Positions 26,240 to 35,017 of a stretch of DNA of 64,000 bases are shown here, one piece after another; positions within the stretch are counted from its first letter, which is position 1; every line of letters begins with the position of its first letter. Origin of the DNA: JBPOIC01 sp052034865 (GTDB lineage Bacteria > UBA10199 > JADFYH01); contig JBPOIC010000040.1 of NCBI GenBank assembly GCA_052034865.1, positions 32,720 to 96,719 of the forward strand. Reading direction: 5' to 3'. Position numbers and translations under genes: made by a program. The notes beneath the pieces were generated by a model. The model searched no databases, had not been told where the DNA came from, and saw nothing but the letters and a program-made list of their open reading frames with translations.

Positions 26240-27058
26240 ATGTCGGAACAGGATATAATACATAAGGGGGCTGGGGTGGAGCTAGTGCGTCGGCTTGCCA
26301 ATCAGGGGGACCGGATCTTTACCACGGCCCGGGCGCGGGAATTAGGCCCCGAAGTGGGGCTTTCGAACGGCTATATCAGGCAGGCTTTGCACCATCTGGC
26401 CAATTCCGGCTGGGTGGTTCGTTTGCACAATGGGCTTTATGCGATTTCCCCGACCGTTCCCGGGGTAACACCGGCCCATGAGTTCGAAATTGCCATGGCC
26501 TTGGTCGAGCCCGCCGCAATCTCTCACTGGTCGGCGATGCACCATCACGGGTTGACCGAACAGGCCCCTAGAAAGATATTCGTGCTGACCACGACGGAGG
26601 CCTCGGTGCCAGGAACGGGAGCAAGAGATAGCTACAGGATCGGGGATACGGCGTACCAATTTATTCAAATCAAGCCGGAACGGTTTTTCGGTACGGAGAA
26701 GGTCTGGGTCGGCGATACCCGCGTGACGATCACCGATCTTGAGCGGACATTAATCGATGGGCTGACCATGCCTCAACACTGCGGTGACTTTGCCGAGGTC
26801 CTCCATGCATTCGAGGTCAGTCGAGAACGATTCAATCTTGAGCGGATCATGGATTATGCTTTGAAGATGGATGCTGCCACGGTCAAGCGTCTCGGATGGG
26901 TTTTGGAGAGCCTTGGTATCGGACGCGATCGGTTAGAGCGGCTCGCGCAATTTCCGATCAAGGGGTACCGAAGACTCGATTCGAGTGGCCCTCTCAAGGG
27001 TCCATACAATCGTTATTGGATGATTCAGGAGAATCTTCCCGGAAAGGTTACCACATGA
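26240..27058 (+). CDS. abiEi: AbiEi family type IV antitoxin / transcriptional repressor
   Basis: 272 residues. The N-terminal winged helix covers about residues 15-70 (IFTTARARELGPEVGLSNGYIRQALHHLANSGWVVRLHNGLYAI). The C-terminal AbiEi domain has ISHWSAMHHHGL, the VTITDLERTLIDGL motif and the terminal GYRRLDSSGPLKGPYNRYW. AbiEi neutralises AbiEii without stable direct binding and represses the operon. Its stop overlaps the AbiEii start as ATGA. It has its own promoter within the phage packaging module, as expected of a moron gene pair giving stability or superinfection immunity. Confidence 0.92.
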   Translation: MSEQDIIHKGAGVELVRRLANQGDRIFTTARARELGPEVGLSNGYIRQALHHLANSGWVVRLHNGLYAISPTVPGVTPAHEFEIAMALVEPAAISHWSAMHHHGLTEQAPRKIFVLTTTEASVPGTGARDSYRIGDTAYQFIQIKPERFFGTEKVWVGDTRVTITDLERTLIDGLTMPQHCGDFAEVLHAFEVSRERFNLERIMDYALKMDAATVKRLGWVLESLGIGRDRLERLAQFPIKGYRRLDSSGPLKGPYNRYWMIQENLPGKVTT

Positions 27059-27924
27059 AAACACTGCACACCCGTCTGCAAGAAGCCAGAAAACGTCTCA
27101 AAATTCCTTGGGAAGTTTTGGAGCGTGATTATCTGCTCTCCTGGGTTCTCGCAGGCATCGCCCAAGTTGACGTTTTTCGTGACACGCTCATTTTCAAGGG
27201 CGGCACCGCGCTCAAAAAATGTTACTTCGGTGATTATCGCTTTTCGGAGGATCTGGACTTCTCGGGCGTGGGAGATGTTCCCCGAGGAGATGCGATGGAA
27301 CAATCGGTCCGGCAGGCGTGCGCGGCTGCCAAGCAACTGCTCGATGAATATGCTCCCGTGGAAATCGTGTGCGAGCGTTACACGGAAAAGGATCCGCACC
27401 CGGGCGGACAAGAAGCTTTCTCGATTCGTGCCCGCTTCCCGTGGCATCGGGAGTTGCATACGCGGGTCATTATCGAGACTTCAGTCGATGAGAAAGTTTT
27501 GAAACCTGCCAACATGAGAAAAGTCATTCACGAGTACGGCGAGCCGCTGGATGCTCAGGTTCGGGTCTATGCCTTGGAAGAAATTGTCGCGGAGAAGCTC
27601 CGAGCCATTCTTCAACACATGGAAAAACTGGAAACACGGGGATGGTCACGATCACGGGCTCGCGATTATTATGATCTCTGGCGCATACTCGGAGCCTACA
27701 AGGACCAGATGAATCTCGACGGCTTTGATGCTTTTCTGCGCGTCAAATGCGCTGCAAAAAATGTCGACTTTCAAAGCGAAGAGAATTTTTTCAGGGAAAA
27801 CATGCTGACTCTCGTCGAAAAAACATGGGAGCAATGGCTTGGGCCTTTGGTACCTAATCTGCCTTCCTTTCAAACCGTGATCGGTAATCTGCGCCCCGAG
27901 ATCGCCAAGCTCCTCTCGAAGTGA
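27055..27924 (+). CDS. abiEii: AbiEii family nucleotidyltransferase toxin
   Basis: 289 residues from the ATG overlapping the abiEi stop. The DUF1814 nucleotidyltransferase core is clear: FKGGTALKKCYFGDYRFSEDLDFSG carries the GGT(x)nK and DxD-type metal-binding residues. Downstream are LEEIVAEKLRAILQH and RARDYYDLWRIL, typical motifs III-IV. AbiEii toxins transfer nucleotides, reversibly arresting growth upon phage infection. All catalytic residues I can check are present, so the toxin looks active. It converges on a small - strand gene. Confidence 0.93.
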   Translation: MKTLHTRLQEARKRLKIPWEVLERDYLLSWVLAGIAQVDVFRDTLIFKGGTALKKCYFGDYRFSEDLDFSGVGDVPRGDAMEQSVRQACAAAKQLLDEYAPVEIVCERYTEKDPHPGGQEAFSIRARFPWHRELHTRVIIETSVDEKVLKPANMRKVIHEYGEPLDAQVRVYALEEIVAEKLRAILQHMEKLETRGWSRSRARDYYDLWRILGAYKDQMNLDGFDAFLRVKCAAKNVDFQSEENFFRENMLTLVEKTWEQWLGPLVPNLPSFQTVIGNLRPEIAKLLSK

Positions 27925-27954
27925 TCGCCAACCGAAGAGATCCGGTGGTTTCGC

Positions 27955-28170
27955 TTACTCTTCGAGAAATCTTTCCTTCGCCTTGTCGAATCCGATCCAT
28001 GCGCCATTTTCATCAAGCCCGCGACCGGCCAAATGATTGATCGCGATCTGGTTGAGATCCATCTCGCCCCGGGCAACCGCTGTCAGCACATCGTTTCCGA
28101 GCAGCTGAATCCCGCCGAGTTTGTCGACGTCGTAGGAAATGCTTTTCACTTTTTTGATCGTTGTTTTCAT
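27955..28170 (-). CDS. small phage/plasmid-type hypothetical protein
   Basis: A 71-residue protein starting MKTTIKKVKSISYD and ending GLDENGAWIGFDKAKERFLEE. The pattern VLTAVARGEMDLNQIAINHLAGRGLD then NGxWIGFDKA is one I recall from small uncharacterised proteins on plasmids and phages. I know no function. It is the only convincing - strand gene in the element. The frame is open upstream to 28350, but similarity to the family starts at this ATG. A near-palindrome TACACCGGTATA (28178-28189) just upstream could be its promoter operator. Confidence 0.6.
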   Translation of the reverse strand: MKTTIKKVKSISYDVDKLGGIQLLGNDVLTAVARGEMDLNQIAINHLAGRGLDENGAWIGFDKAKERFLEE

Positions 28171-28341
28171 GCCCCCAGTACACCGGTATACGGGAAACAT
28201 AGCAACTCGATAAGGGTTGCCGTCTGCCGATTTCAAGGCTGGTAATCGCCCGTCATCAGGCCACAATCCCAGCATCTTCTGAAAAGTTTCGTTTTCAGAT
28301 CCGAAAAAGCTGAAATTCCCACCTTTCACGTAATCACCCGC

Positions 28342-30813
28342 ATGAACCAAACATTCGTCAAGGAACGCATGGTCGTGAATGGGAGAGTCTACTTTCCCCG
28401 CAAGAGATCGGTCGAGAGCTTGGGCACCTATACCTCCCCCGAAGAAATTGATACCAAGGCCCTCCCTGTCGGACGCGTGTCGGTGGACACCGTAGGCTTC
28501 GGCGAGCTCCTGCGGGACCTCTTAACCGAAATGCGTTCCGTCGGTGCGGCCTATCCCCTGGAATATCTCGAAGCGATGCAGAATTTAAGCCTCGTCAATC
28601 CCGACGTGGCCCAGATGATCGATAACATCGTCCAACTCGGCAACACCGGTCACAAGGTGATGGTCGAAACCGATCGGGAGCAAGTCCAGCAGTCCGCCAT
28701 GGACGAGCTGAATCGTTTCAACATGACGGTCTTCGGACGGTTCGGCGGGATCGACGGCTTCGTGAATTCGGCACTCGCCCAGATTGGCCGCGGCGGAGCC
28801 ATCAGCGTCGAATGGGTCGCGAACGAGAATTTGACAGGCATCGACAAAGTAGTCTTCGTGCCGCTCAAAGAGATCCGCTTTCTTTACGATCCCAATTCCG
28901 GCGAATACAGCCCTCATCAGAAAACCTGTGATCTGACCCAGGGCGACCAGGGCCTCATCACTCTCAACACTGCGACGTACCAGTATTGCGCGATGCAGAT
29001 GCTGGATAATTCCCCCTACGCTGTGCCCCCGATCCTGGCCGCCCTTGAGTCGATCGTCATCCAGCGGGACATCGTGAAAAACCTCCGCTTCATTGCCAAA
29101 AAGATGGGGCTTCTTGGTTTCGTGAATTTTCTGGTCCGCGCTCCTAAACAATCCCCCGGTGAAAAAACCGAGGAGTACATCGCTCGTTGCCAGCAATTTC
29201 TGGACGAGCAGGCCCAGCGCCTCAAGCACAATTACCGGGACGGCATCGCGGTCGGCTTCATGGACTCCTTCACGGTGGAACATCACTCCATCACGGGTGA
29301 CGCCGCCGGTGCCAAGGATCTCTTCGAGATGAATGAGCAGCAGGTATTTTCAGGACTCAAGGCAGATCCGGCCCTGCACGGGCGGACTTATTCAACCACC
29401 GAGACTTATGCCGGTGTCGTGTACGAGAAAATGCTCTCCATTATCACGAATTATCAGCGGACCGTCCGTTGCGTTCTGGAGTACGGCTACAAACTGCATC
29501 TCACACTGCTTGGTATCGATTACAAAAATCTCTGGATTGAATTTGAACCTTCCAAATCTCTGTCCGCCGAGCGGGACGAGAGCACCTACGCGACCAAACT
29601 AGCCAACCTGAAAACCCTCTACGATCAGGGAATCATCGATCAGAATCAGTTCACCCAGGAAGCCGGATATGATCGGCCTGCCGAAGCGGGTCCACGCGGT
29701 CCGATAATTTCTGTCCCGGCCTCATCCCAACAGGCAAAAGAACCTTTTCGAATGGTTTATGACAAAGCTTCCGGTTTCTACCGTGCCCAGGAGCCTCGTC
29801 CTATCGATGTGATGCATCAGCGATTATCGGAACCCGAACAGATTAATATCGAATCGGAATACCGTCGCTGCCTTGAGGGATTGGACACACATTTCCCATC
29901 GTGTTGCCCTCGGCAAGAATCTTTCGAGCTCAACCCCGCCCAAGAGCAGGTCGATCGTTTTCAGAGGGAATATTTTGCGGCCGTCTATCCCGTTTTGAGG
30001 GGATCCCGAAATAAATCCTTGAAGCAGGTCAAAGCCTTCTTGGAGGACTTCGATTTTGAGACCGGCGACAGCGACCTGTTTGCCAATGGGGTATTGGAAA
30101 CCATGGGTCTGTTTTTTACCCAATCTCTGGAAAACTCTGTTCTCGATAAAAAGACCTCCAAAAATATCAAATTGATTTACTCCTACTTCCGCTTGGAAGA
30201 TGTGGAGCCATTCGGAGGTGATCTACCGATCAAGCCCTCGTTCAATCTCATCGACAAAAAGGCGATCAACTTTCTCAAAAGCTCGGATGACTTTTATTTC
30301 GGCCGCTACCTCACCAACCCGCAGACGAAAAAGGAGCTAAAGAATTGGCTGGTGGACGAATATCTGACATCGGGCCGCAACCTTCGTGACTCAGGCGAGC
30401 TGACAAAATTTCGTAGCCGTTTCGGAGAACGCGTCGCCCAGGAGGATTACAAAATCCTGCGAGTCGTAGAAACATCAACGAACCGTTCACGTAACTGGGG
30501 CAACATTTTTCTGGTTGAAGAAGCCAAGGCCGCGTCGATCGAAATCACGGGACCACTCGATAACGTGACTTGTCCTTGGTGCCAAAGCATGACGGGCAAG
30601 ATTTTCAAAGTCGGTCCCGTCGTGCAGCATGTGCGGGACGTGCTTGATCAGGACCCCGAAAACCTTCCAAGCCTCAATCCTTTCCTCCCCGGGCGTATTC
30701 ACCCTGTAGTGGTCGACGCGATGGATACATCACAGCTGCTTGCGCAGGGAATCGCGTTACCACCGTACCATCCCCATTGCCGGCACGGGTACGTGGTGGA
30801 TCGTTTCAAATGA
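28342..30813 (+). CDS. portal protein fused to a minor head (gpF-like) domain
   Basis: 823 residues. About residues 60-480 have portal-like content: the long helical ILAALESIVIQRDIVKNLRFIAKKMG stem region and YAGVVYEKMLSIITNYQRTVR. The C-terminal 150 residues are a Mu gpF-type head-morphogenesis domain with CPWCQSMTGKIF and PPYHPHCRHGYV as paired Cys/His metal ligands. In most phages these are separate genes. As a fusion, the portal would bring its minor head/ejection partner into the shell one to one. The start has no strong ribosome binding site. An internal ATG ten codons in (MVVNGRVYF), preceded by AAGGA, is possible. Confidence 0.8.
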   Translation: MNQTFVKERMVVNGRVYFPRKRSVESLGTYTSPEEIDTKALPVGRVSVDTVGFGELLRDLLTEMRSVGAAYPLEYLEAMQNLSLVNPDVAQMIDNIVQLGNTGHKVMVETDREQVQQSAMDELNRFNMTVFGRFGGIDGFVNSALAQIGRGGAISVEWVANENLTGIDKVVFVPLKEIRFLYDPNSGEYSPHQKTCDLTQGDQGLITLNTATYQYCAMQMLDNSPYAVPPILAALESIVIQRDIVKNLRFIAKKMGLLGFVNFLVRAPKQSPGEKTEEYIARCQQFLDEQAQRLKHNYRDGIAVGFMDSFTVEHHSITGDAAGAKDLFEMNEQQVFSGLKADPALHGRTYSTTETYAGVVYEKMLSIITNYQRTVRCVLEYGYKLHLTLLGIDYKNLWIEFEPSKSLSAERDESTYATKLANLKTLYDQGIIDQNQFTQEAGYDRPAEAGPRGPIISVPASSQQAKEPFRMVYDKASGFYRAQEPRPIDVMHQRLSEPEQINIESEYRRCLEGLDTHFPSCCPRQESFELNPAQEQVDRFQREYFAAVYPVLRGSRNKSLKQVKAFLEDFDFETGDSDLFANGVLETMGLFFTQSLENSVLDKKTSKNIKLIYSYFRLEDVEPFGGDLPIKPSFNLIDKKAINFLKSSDDFYFGRYLTNPQTKKELKNWLVDEYLTSGRNLRDSGELTKFRSRFGERVAQEDYKILRVVETSTNRSRNWGNIFLVEEAKAASIEITGPLDNVTCPWCQSMTGKIFKVGPVVQHVRDVLDQDPENLPSLNPFLPGRIHPVVVDAMDTSQLLAQGIALPPYHPHCRHGYVVDRFK

Positions 30814-30909
30814 TGCCTATGAAAGATTCTGAAGAAAAAATCTTTTTCGGGATCACGAAAGTGACCGGGAGTTTACGTTCGAAGCATAGATATCGAGAGA
30901 AGGATCTCT

Positions 30910-32241
30910 ATGCTGACGAACCAACAAATCAGTCTGGCGCAGACGAACTGGAAAAACCGCAAGCCTCTGGGCTTGTCTATGACTTTCGTGGGATCTATCC
31001 GTCCAAACTCCCTCCAGAATCAGAATCCCGATCCGAAGAAGAATCCCGATCAAGCCGAAAAAGTTGCCCATGAGCGTCTCGCCGAGGAATCGGGCGATGT
31101 TTCATTGCAACCTGCGGATGGCGTCGATCCGGCGGAGAACGATTTCATATTCGCGACCTTCAGGGCTTTGTCAGCCACCGTACTGGCCGATCGTCCCATC
31201 GATTTCACGGACGAGAAAATGCTCAAAGCCTCCGTCTCCAAATTAAACGGACAGACGGTTTTTAAAGATCACAACACCAGCGTGAACAATTGGGTCGGGC
31301 GCGTGGAATCATCTCACTGGGATGACATCACGGCCGGTTTTCCTTCCGGCATCAATGCCATTCTCAAACTGGATACGGTCAAGGACCCCATGACTGTCCG
31401 TGGCGTACTTCAGGGAGCCATTCATTCGGCCAGCGTCACCGTCAGTTTCGAGTGGAAGCCGAGCCATCCCGCGCTCATGGAAACGGGCACCTTCTTCGAT
31501 CACCTGGGTGAGGAAATCGAAAGCGAGACGGTACGGATCATCGTCACCAAGATCGACAAATTCTGGGAAATTTCCCTCGTCTGGCAAGGTGCCGATGAAT
31601 TCGCCAAACAGATCGGCGAAGACGGTCGGCCCGTCCAACAGTCACAACATCTTCAAACGATCGCCGCCCAGGCATCCATTCATGAAAAAATTATCAAGAA
31701 CAATGAGGAGCTTGCCATGCATCCCTTAAATAAATTGTTGAAGGAAACATTCGGCGTTGAGGTGACGGAAAAAAACTTCACCGAGATTCTGAATCAGTAC
31801 TTCGAAAATAAATCCAAGCTGCTTCTGCAGAAGATCCAGCAGGAAGCCACCAGCCTCCAATCTCAGATCGAACAAGGTCAGCATCGTGTCACGGAGCTTG
31901 AAAGCAAGGTGCGCGATCTGGAGCCGCAGGCCACTCTCGGTCGGCAGTATCTTGAGGACGAGCGCAAAGAATCGATCCGACTTTACCGTCTGGCTAAGGG
32001 AGATGCAGTCAGCGAAGCGATTCTCAAAACATTGGAAAAGGCCGATCTCGACATCGCGCAAGCCTTCAAACAGGAATTTCAGAAGGAAGTTGAAACTAAG
32101 TTTCCAAACCGGTGCGCCAAATGCGGTGGCACCGATATCCGTCGTCAAAGTTCCCAGATGCCGCAGGACCAGGGCCAGCAAAACCAAGGCCCCTTGTCCC
32201 GCAAAGCTATGGAGCATGTGAAAGACATGCATGCCCTCTAA
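30910..32241 (+). CDS. prohead protease-scaffold fusion
   Basis: 443 residues. The N-terminal two thirds resemble S78/XkdF-type prohead proteases: FKDHNTSVNNWVGRVE supplies a DH catalytic pair and GAIHSASVTVSFEW the nucleophile Ser region. From about residue 270 the chain becomes a long coiled coil (LLLQKIQQEATSLQSQIEQ, VTELESKVRDLEPQ), as in scaffold proteins, ending with a CAKCGG zinc-like pair. GAGAAGGA five bases upstream supports this start. Protease and scaffold in one gene with an internal start is a known phage arrangement. Confidence 0.75.
   Translation: MLTNQQISLAQTNWKNRKPLGLSMTFVGSIRPNSLQNQNPDPKKNPDQAEKVAHERLAEESGDVSLQPADGVDPAENDFIFATFRALSATVLADRPIDFTDEKMLKASVSKLNGQTVFKDHNTSVNNWVGRVESSHWDDITAGFPSGINAILKLDTVKDPMTVRGVLQGAIHSASVTVSFEWKPSHPALMETGTFFDHLGEEIESETVRIIVTKIDKFWEISLVWQGADEFAKQIGEDGRPVQQSQHLQTIAAQASIHEKIIKNNEELAMHPLNKLLKETFGVEVTEKNFTEILNQYFENKSKLLLQKIQQEATSLQSQIEQGQHRVTELESKVRDLEPQATLGRQYLEDERKESIRLYRLAKGDAVSEAILKTLEKADLDIAQAFKQEFQKEVETKFPNRCAKCGGTDIRRQSSQMPQDQGQQNQGPLSRKAMEHVKDMHAL
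31717..32241 (+). CDS. internal in-frame scaffold protein start
   Basis: An ATG at 31717 in the protease frame is preceded by GAGGAG (31705-31710) with a six-base spacer, a better site than most true starts nearby. It would give a 174-residue protein (MHPLNKLLKETFG...) holding just the coiled-coil scaffold portion. Phages such as lambda make scaffold from an internal start of the protease gene to have it in excess. Here this is an inference from the site and the domain boundary. Confidence 0.6.
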   Translation: MHPLNKLLKETFGVEVTEKNFTEILNQYFENKSKLLLQKIQQEATSLQSQIEQGQHRVTELESKVRDLEPQATLGRQYLEDERKESIRLYRLAKGDAVSEAILKTLEKADLDIAQAFKQEFQKEVETKFPNRCAKCGGTDIRRQSSQMPQDQGQQNQGPLSRKAMEHVKDMHAL

Positions 32242-32259
32242 CAGGAAAAGGAGAAGATC

Positions 32260-32979
32260 ATGACTATTATCAAGGAAGAATTATCCGGAATGCTCACTCT
32301 GGGATTCGGGGTTGACCCGTTAGTGGTGGGACCGTTGGCCCCTCATACACCGGTCAAATTGAGTGCCGCCGATCAGGTGGCCCCTTTCGTGGGACCGGGT
32401 CAACCGGACTACGTCGCCTGTCTGGGCTACGTGATGATTCGCAGCAACAAGCCCAATAATGACAACCGTGTCGTCATCGCCACCAAGGGTCGTGCTGTCA
32501 TCACAATGACATCGGGAGAAGCGATTGCCGCTGGTAGGCCGGTAACGATGAATGCCGCCGGAAAAGTCATCATCGCGACATTTCGTGAACCGCAGGCAGG
32601 TTACAGGGTCGTCGATTTCATCTGGAACGGAGGCGAAACCATCACCATCGAAGGCAACATCCTGACCGAGGGGGTGCACTTCATTCCCGTAGCCACTGTT
32701 CAGCAGACCGCACAGAATATCGCCACCGCGATTCGTACAAATTTGCCGAACTATGATGCGTTCACGAACGGGACCGACAAAGTTTACGTCCGTAGACGAA
32801 GCAACGGTCCATCTTACAACAATACCAATATTCCGATTTCAACAAGCGATAACGGGGCCGACATTGTCGTGGATCCGTCGCTGGCTAATGACGGCGATGT
32901 CTCGATTCTAGATCCTTACGGCATCGCCTTGACCGATTGTACGGCACCGGATGTCCCCATCGACGTCCTGGTCCGCTGA
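32260..32979 (+). CDS. probable capsid decoration/stabilisation protein
   Basis: 239 residues between scaffold and major capsid genes, the usual position of a decoration protein. Residues 60-110 (VVIATKGRAVITMTSGEAIAAGRPVTMNAAGKV) resemble DUF2190-like capsid-stabilising domains with a small beta barrel. Residues about 115-215 appear to be the small module also found in sheath and baseplate J (GGETITIEG, QNIATAIRTNL, VYVRRRSNGPSYNN). AGGAAAAGGAG lies upstream. The assignment rests on position and the beta pattern. Confidence 0.6.
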   Translation: MTIIKEELSGMLTLGFGVDPLVVGPLAPHTPVKLSAADQVAPFVGPGQPDYVACLGYVMIRSNKPNNDNRVVIATKGRAVITMTSGEAIAAGRPVTMNAAGKVIIATFREPQAGYRVVDFIWNGGETITIEGNILTEGVHFIPVATVQQTAQNIATAIRTNLPNYDAFTNGTDKVYVRRRSNGPSYNNTNIPISTSDNGADIVVDPSLANDGDVSILDPYGIALTDCTAPDVPIDVLVR

Positions 32980-33009
32980 TTCGAAGACAAACTTTAAGAG
33001 GAGATCACT

Positions 33010-34119
33010 ATGGAACTTGGACTCAAAGGCAAAATCAAACAGACCTACGAAGAGCTGCAAAAAATCCGATCCGGAAACATATCGGGTCCTGTCGCACTAG
33101 GCGGTAAACGGGACGTGAGCCTCGTCGAATACTTGAGCGCCCAGTACCCGGCTGGCTGCGACAAGGAGGGCATCTTCGATGTAAACCATCTGTACGGCGA
33201 ACTCGGAATCAACCCCAACAAGATGACGGTGAGTCAGCTGATTGATCTGGATCAGGACAGCCGTTGGTTGGTGCCTGAAATCTTCCGGGACGCAATTCGT
33301 AAAGGTATCCGCACCTCGCCATTTTATAACAGCCTGGTGGCGGTCAGCGAAAGTGTTAGCCAACCGCAAGTCAACATGCCGTTTCTGGAACTCTCCGACG
33401 CCGAGCCCAAGGACACGGCCGAGGGAGAAACCATTTCCAAGGGGAGCATCTCCTACGGCAACAAGACCACCGAGATTTTCAAACAGGCCATCGGAGTCAG
33501 CATCAGCTACGAGGCCATTCAGTACACCTCAATCAATCTGCTCACCATTTTCATTCAGGATGTGGGCGTGAAACTGGGTCACAAGCTCAACAACGAAGCT
33601 GTCGATGTTCTCATCAATGGCGATCAACCCAGTGGCAGCGAAGCTGCTGCTACGATCGGCGTGTCCACGCTTATACCCCCGGGGCTTACCTATAGAGATC
33701 TGGTCTACGCCTGGATCCGTGCGAGCCGTTTGGGTCGGCGCTATGACCACATCGTTACCAGTGAGCGAGGTGCAAACAGATTACTCAACCTGGACGAGTT
33801 CAAACAGAAACAAGCTGGAACACCCATTTCATCAATGGTGCTCAATGAGACCCTTCCCAGCCAGAGCCAGGTATTCGTCAGCGGAAGGCTTACTCAGAAC
33901 CAGTATATTCTGCTCGATCCGCGTTACGCGCTGGTTCAGCTGACGTCGGCCCCACTCAATGTCGAGGGGGACAAAATTATCAGCAAACAGATTCAGGAAG
34001 CCTACGCCTCCATCACCACGGGTTTCGGAGTCATTTTCCGGGACGCTCGGGTGATCGTCGATGATTCACTTGATGTGGCAGTCAACGACTTCCCGAGCTG
34101 GATGGCGCCTACGATCTAA
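33010..34119 (+). CDS. major capsid protein (HK97 fold)
   Basis: 369 residues, an average length for an HK97-fold capsid protein. It begins with a short helical delta-like region. FRDAIRKGIRTSPFYNSLVAVSESV starts the N-arm, and GNKTTEIFKQAIGVSISYEAIQYTSINLL is the E-loop/spine region. The P-domain and A-domain follow (YAWIRASRLGRRYDHIVTSERGANRL, GRLTQNQYILLDPRYALVQL). AGAGGAG precedes the ATG. Position after protease/scaffold and decoration genes and before neck genes supports the call. Confidence 0.85.
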   Translation: MELGLKGKIKQTYEELQKIRSGNISGPVALGGKRDVSLVEYLSAQYPAGCDKEGIFDVNHLYGELGINPNKMTVSQLIDLDQDSRWLVPEIFRDAIRKGIRTSPFYNSLVAVSESVSQPQVNMPFLELSDAEPKDTAEGETISKGSISYGNKTTEIFKQAIGVSISYEAIQYTSINLLTIFIQDVGVKLGHKLNNEAVDVLINGDQPSGSEAAATIGVSTLIPPGLTYRDLVYAWIRASRLGRRYDHIVTSERGANRLLNLDEFKQKQAGTPISSMVLNETLPSQSQVFVSGRLTQNQYILLDPRYALVQLTSAPLNVEGDKIISKQIQEAYASITTGFGVIFRDARVIVDDSLDVAVNDFPSWMAPTI

Positions 34120-34134
34120 AGTGAGGAATGAACC

Positions 34135-34527
34135 ATGCCCATGAAATATTTGAAATGCCGCAACGCCGTCATGACCTACATGGATCCGGAGAATCACTTC
34201 AAGATTCCGCGAGGTCGTATCGTTCCATATGAAGGAAGTCCGACTCGCACCATGCAGAAATGGATCAGACGTGGTGGACTGATCCTCGTGGATGAAGCGC
34301 AATATTTGGCCCAAACAAAGGCCGATCCGTCTTCCACATCGCTACCACAAGTGTTGCCACAGCCGGAAAAATCTCTCATGCCCGAACCAGAGCCTGTCAA
34401 AGAAGAGACGCAGGCGGTTCCCGCAGAAGAGGAACAGGCTCCGCCCTCCGCGGACGAAAAACCGAACGAAGAAGAATCTGATTCGAAATCCAAGAAGGCC
34501 AAAAAGAAATCTGGAGGTAGCGTATGA
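34135..34527 (+). CDS. virion-associated protein with acidic/basic tail
   Basis: 130 residues. The N-terminal 60 residues (CRNAVMTYMDPENHFKIPRG, QKWIRRGGLILVDEAQYLA) form a small compact domain. The rest is low complexity, first Pro/Glu-rich then ending in Lys/Ser (DSKSKKAKKKSGG). A similar N-terminal domain occurs in proteins placed directly after major capsid genes, where they are thought to be head fibre or connector proteins. Function uncertain. It overlaps the next gene by four bases. Confidence 0.5.
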   Translation: MPMKYLKCRNAVMTYMDPENHFKIPRGRIVPYEGSPTRTMQKWIRRGGLILVDEAQYLAQTKADPSSTSLPQVLPQPEKSLMPEPEPVKEETQAVPAEEEQAPPSADEKPNEEESDSKSKKAKKKSGGSV

Positions 34528-35006
34528 CTTTGGCCTTCGGCTCCATGCACCGACTGAACCGGATCTTACTCAAGACGAAAGACATTCTGGGCGACGGTGA
34601 TGCGACACTGACCGATGAGAACAAGAACGCCTCCCTCCAATATGCGGCGAGCTTCTACTCTCTGTACGGCGGAGACGGATCAGAAGCCGTGTATGCGGAC
34701 AAATCGGATCTGACGATCCTACAATCGGAATTGATCGCTACCGCGTCAGCCATCGAACTCATCAATACCGCAATCTCCTACTATAAAGACGATGTGGTTG
34801 AAGCCACGGCTGGACCTGCAGATGCCAAATTCCGTCAGGATAAGCTCGCATGGCTCAAGACCCTTCTCGAAGAATTGGAAAACAAACTTTCCGGACTCAA
34901 ATCTCAGCTGGGCTACGCCGAGTCTGAGCTTTCCGGACCGCCGGCGCTGCTCAGGAAAGTACGTGCCTGCGGGGATCCACCGGGTGACGTGTGTCCCTGC
35001 GATTAA
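34524..35006 (+). CDS. probable head-tail connector protein
   Basis: 160 residues. It is mostly helical (SELIATASAIELINTAISYYKDDV, LAWLKTLLEELENKLSGLKSQL) with a cysteine-rich C-terminus (RACGDPPGDVCPCD). Its location between capsid and head-closure-like genes fits an adaptor protein of the neck, which is helical in most phages. No diagnostic motif is visible. The Cys cluster at the end is unusual for a neck protein. Confidence 0.5.
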   Translation: MTLAFGSMHRLNRILLKTKDILGDGDATLTDENKNASLQYAASFYSLYGGDGSEAVYADKSDLTILQSELIATASAIELINTAISYYKDDVVEATAGPADAKFRQDKLAWLKTLLEELENKLSGLKSQLGYAESELSGPPALLRKVRACGDPPGDVCPCD

Positions 35007-35017
35007 GGATATGACGC

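Noticed and set aside
30810..31073. Open frame starting at the portal stop and overlapping the protease start
   Set aside because: It overlaps the well-supported protease gene by about 160 bases in another frame and ends in low-complexity Ser/Arg/Glu. It has no homologue pattern that I recognise.
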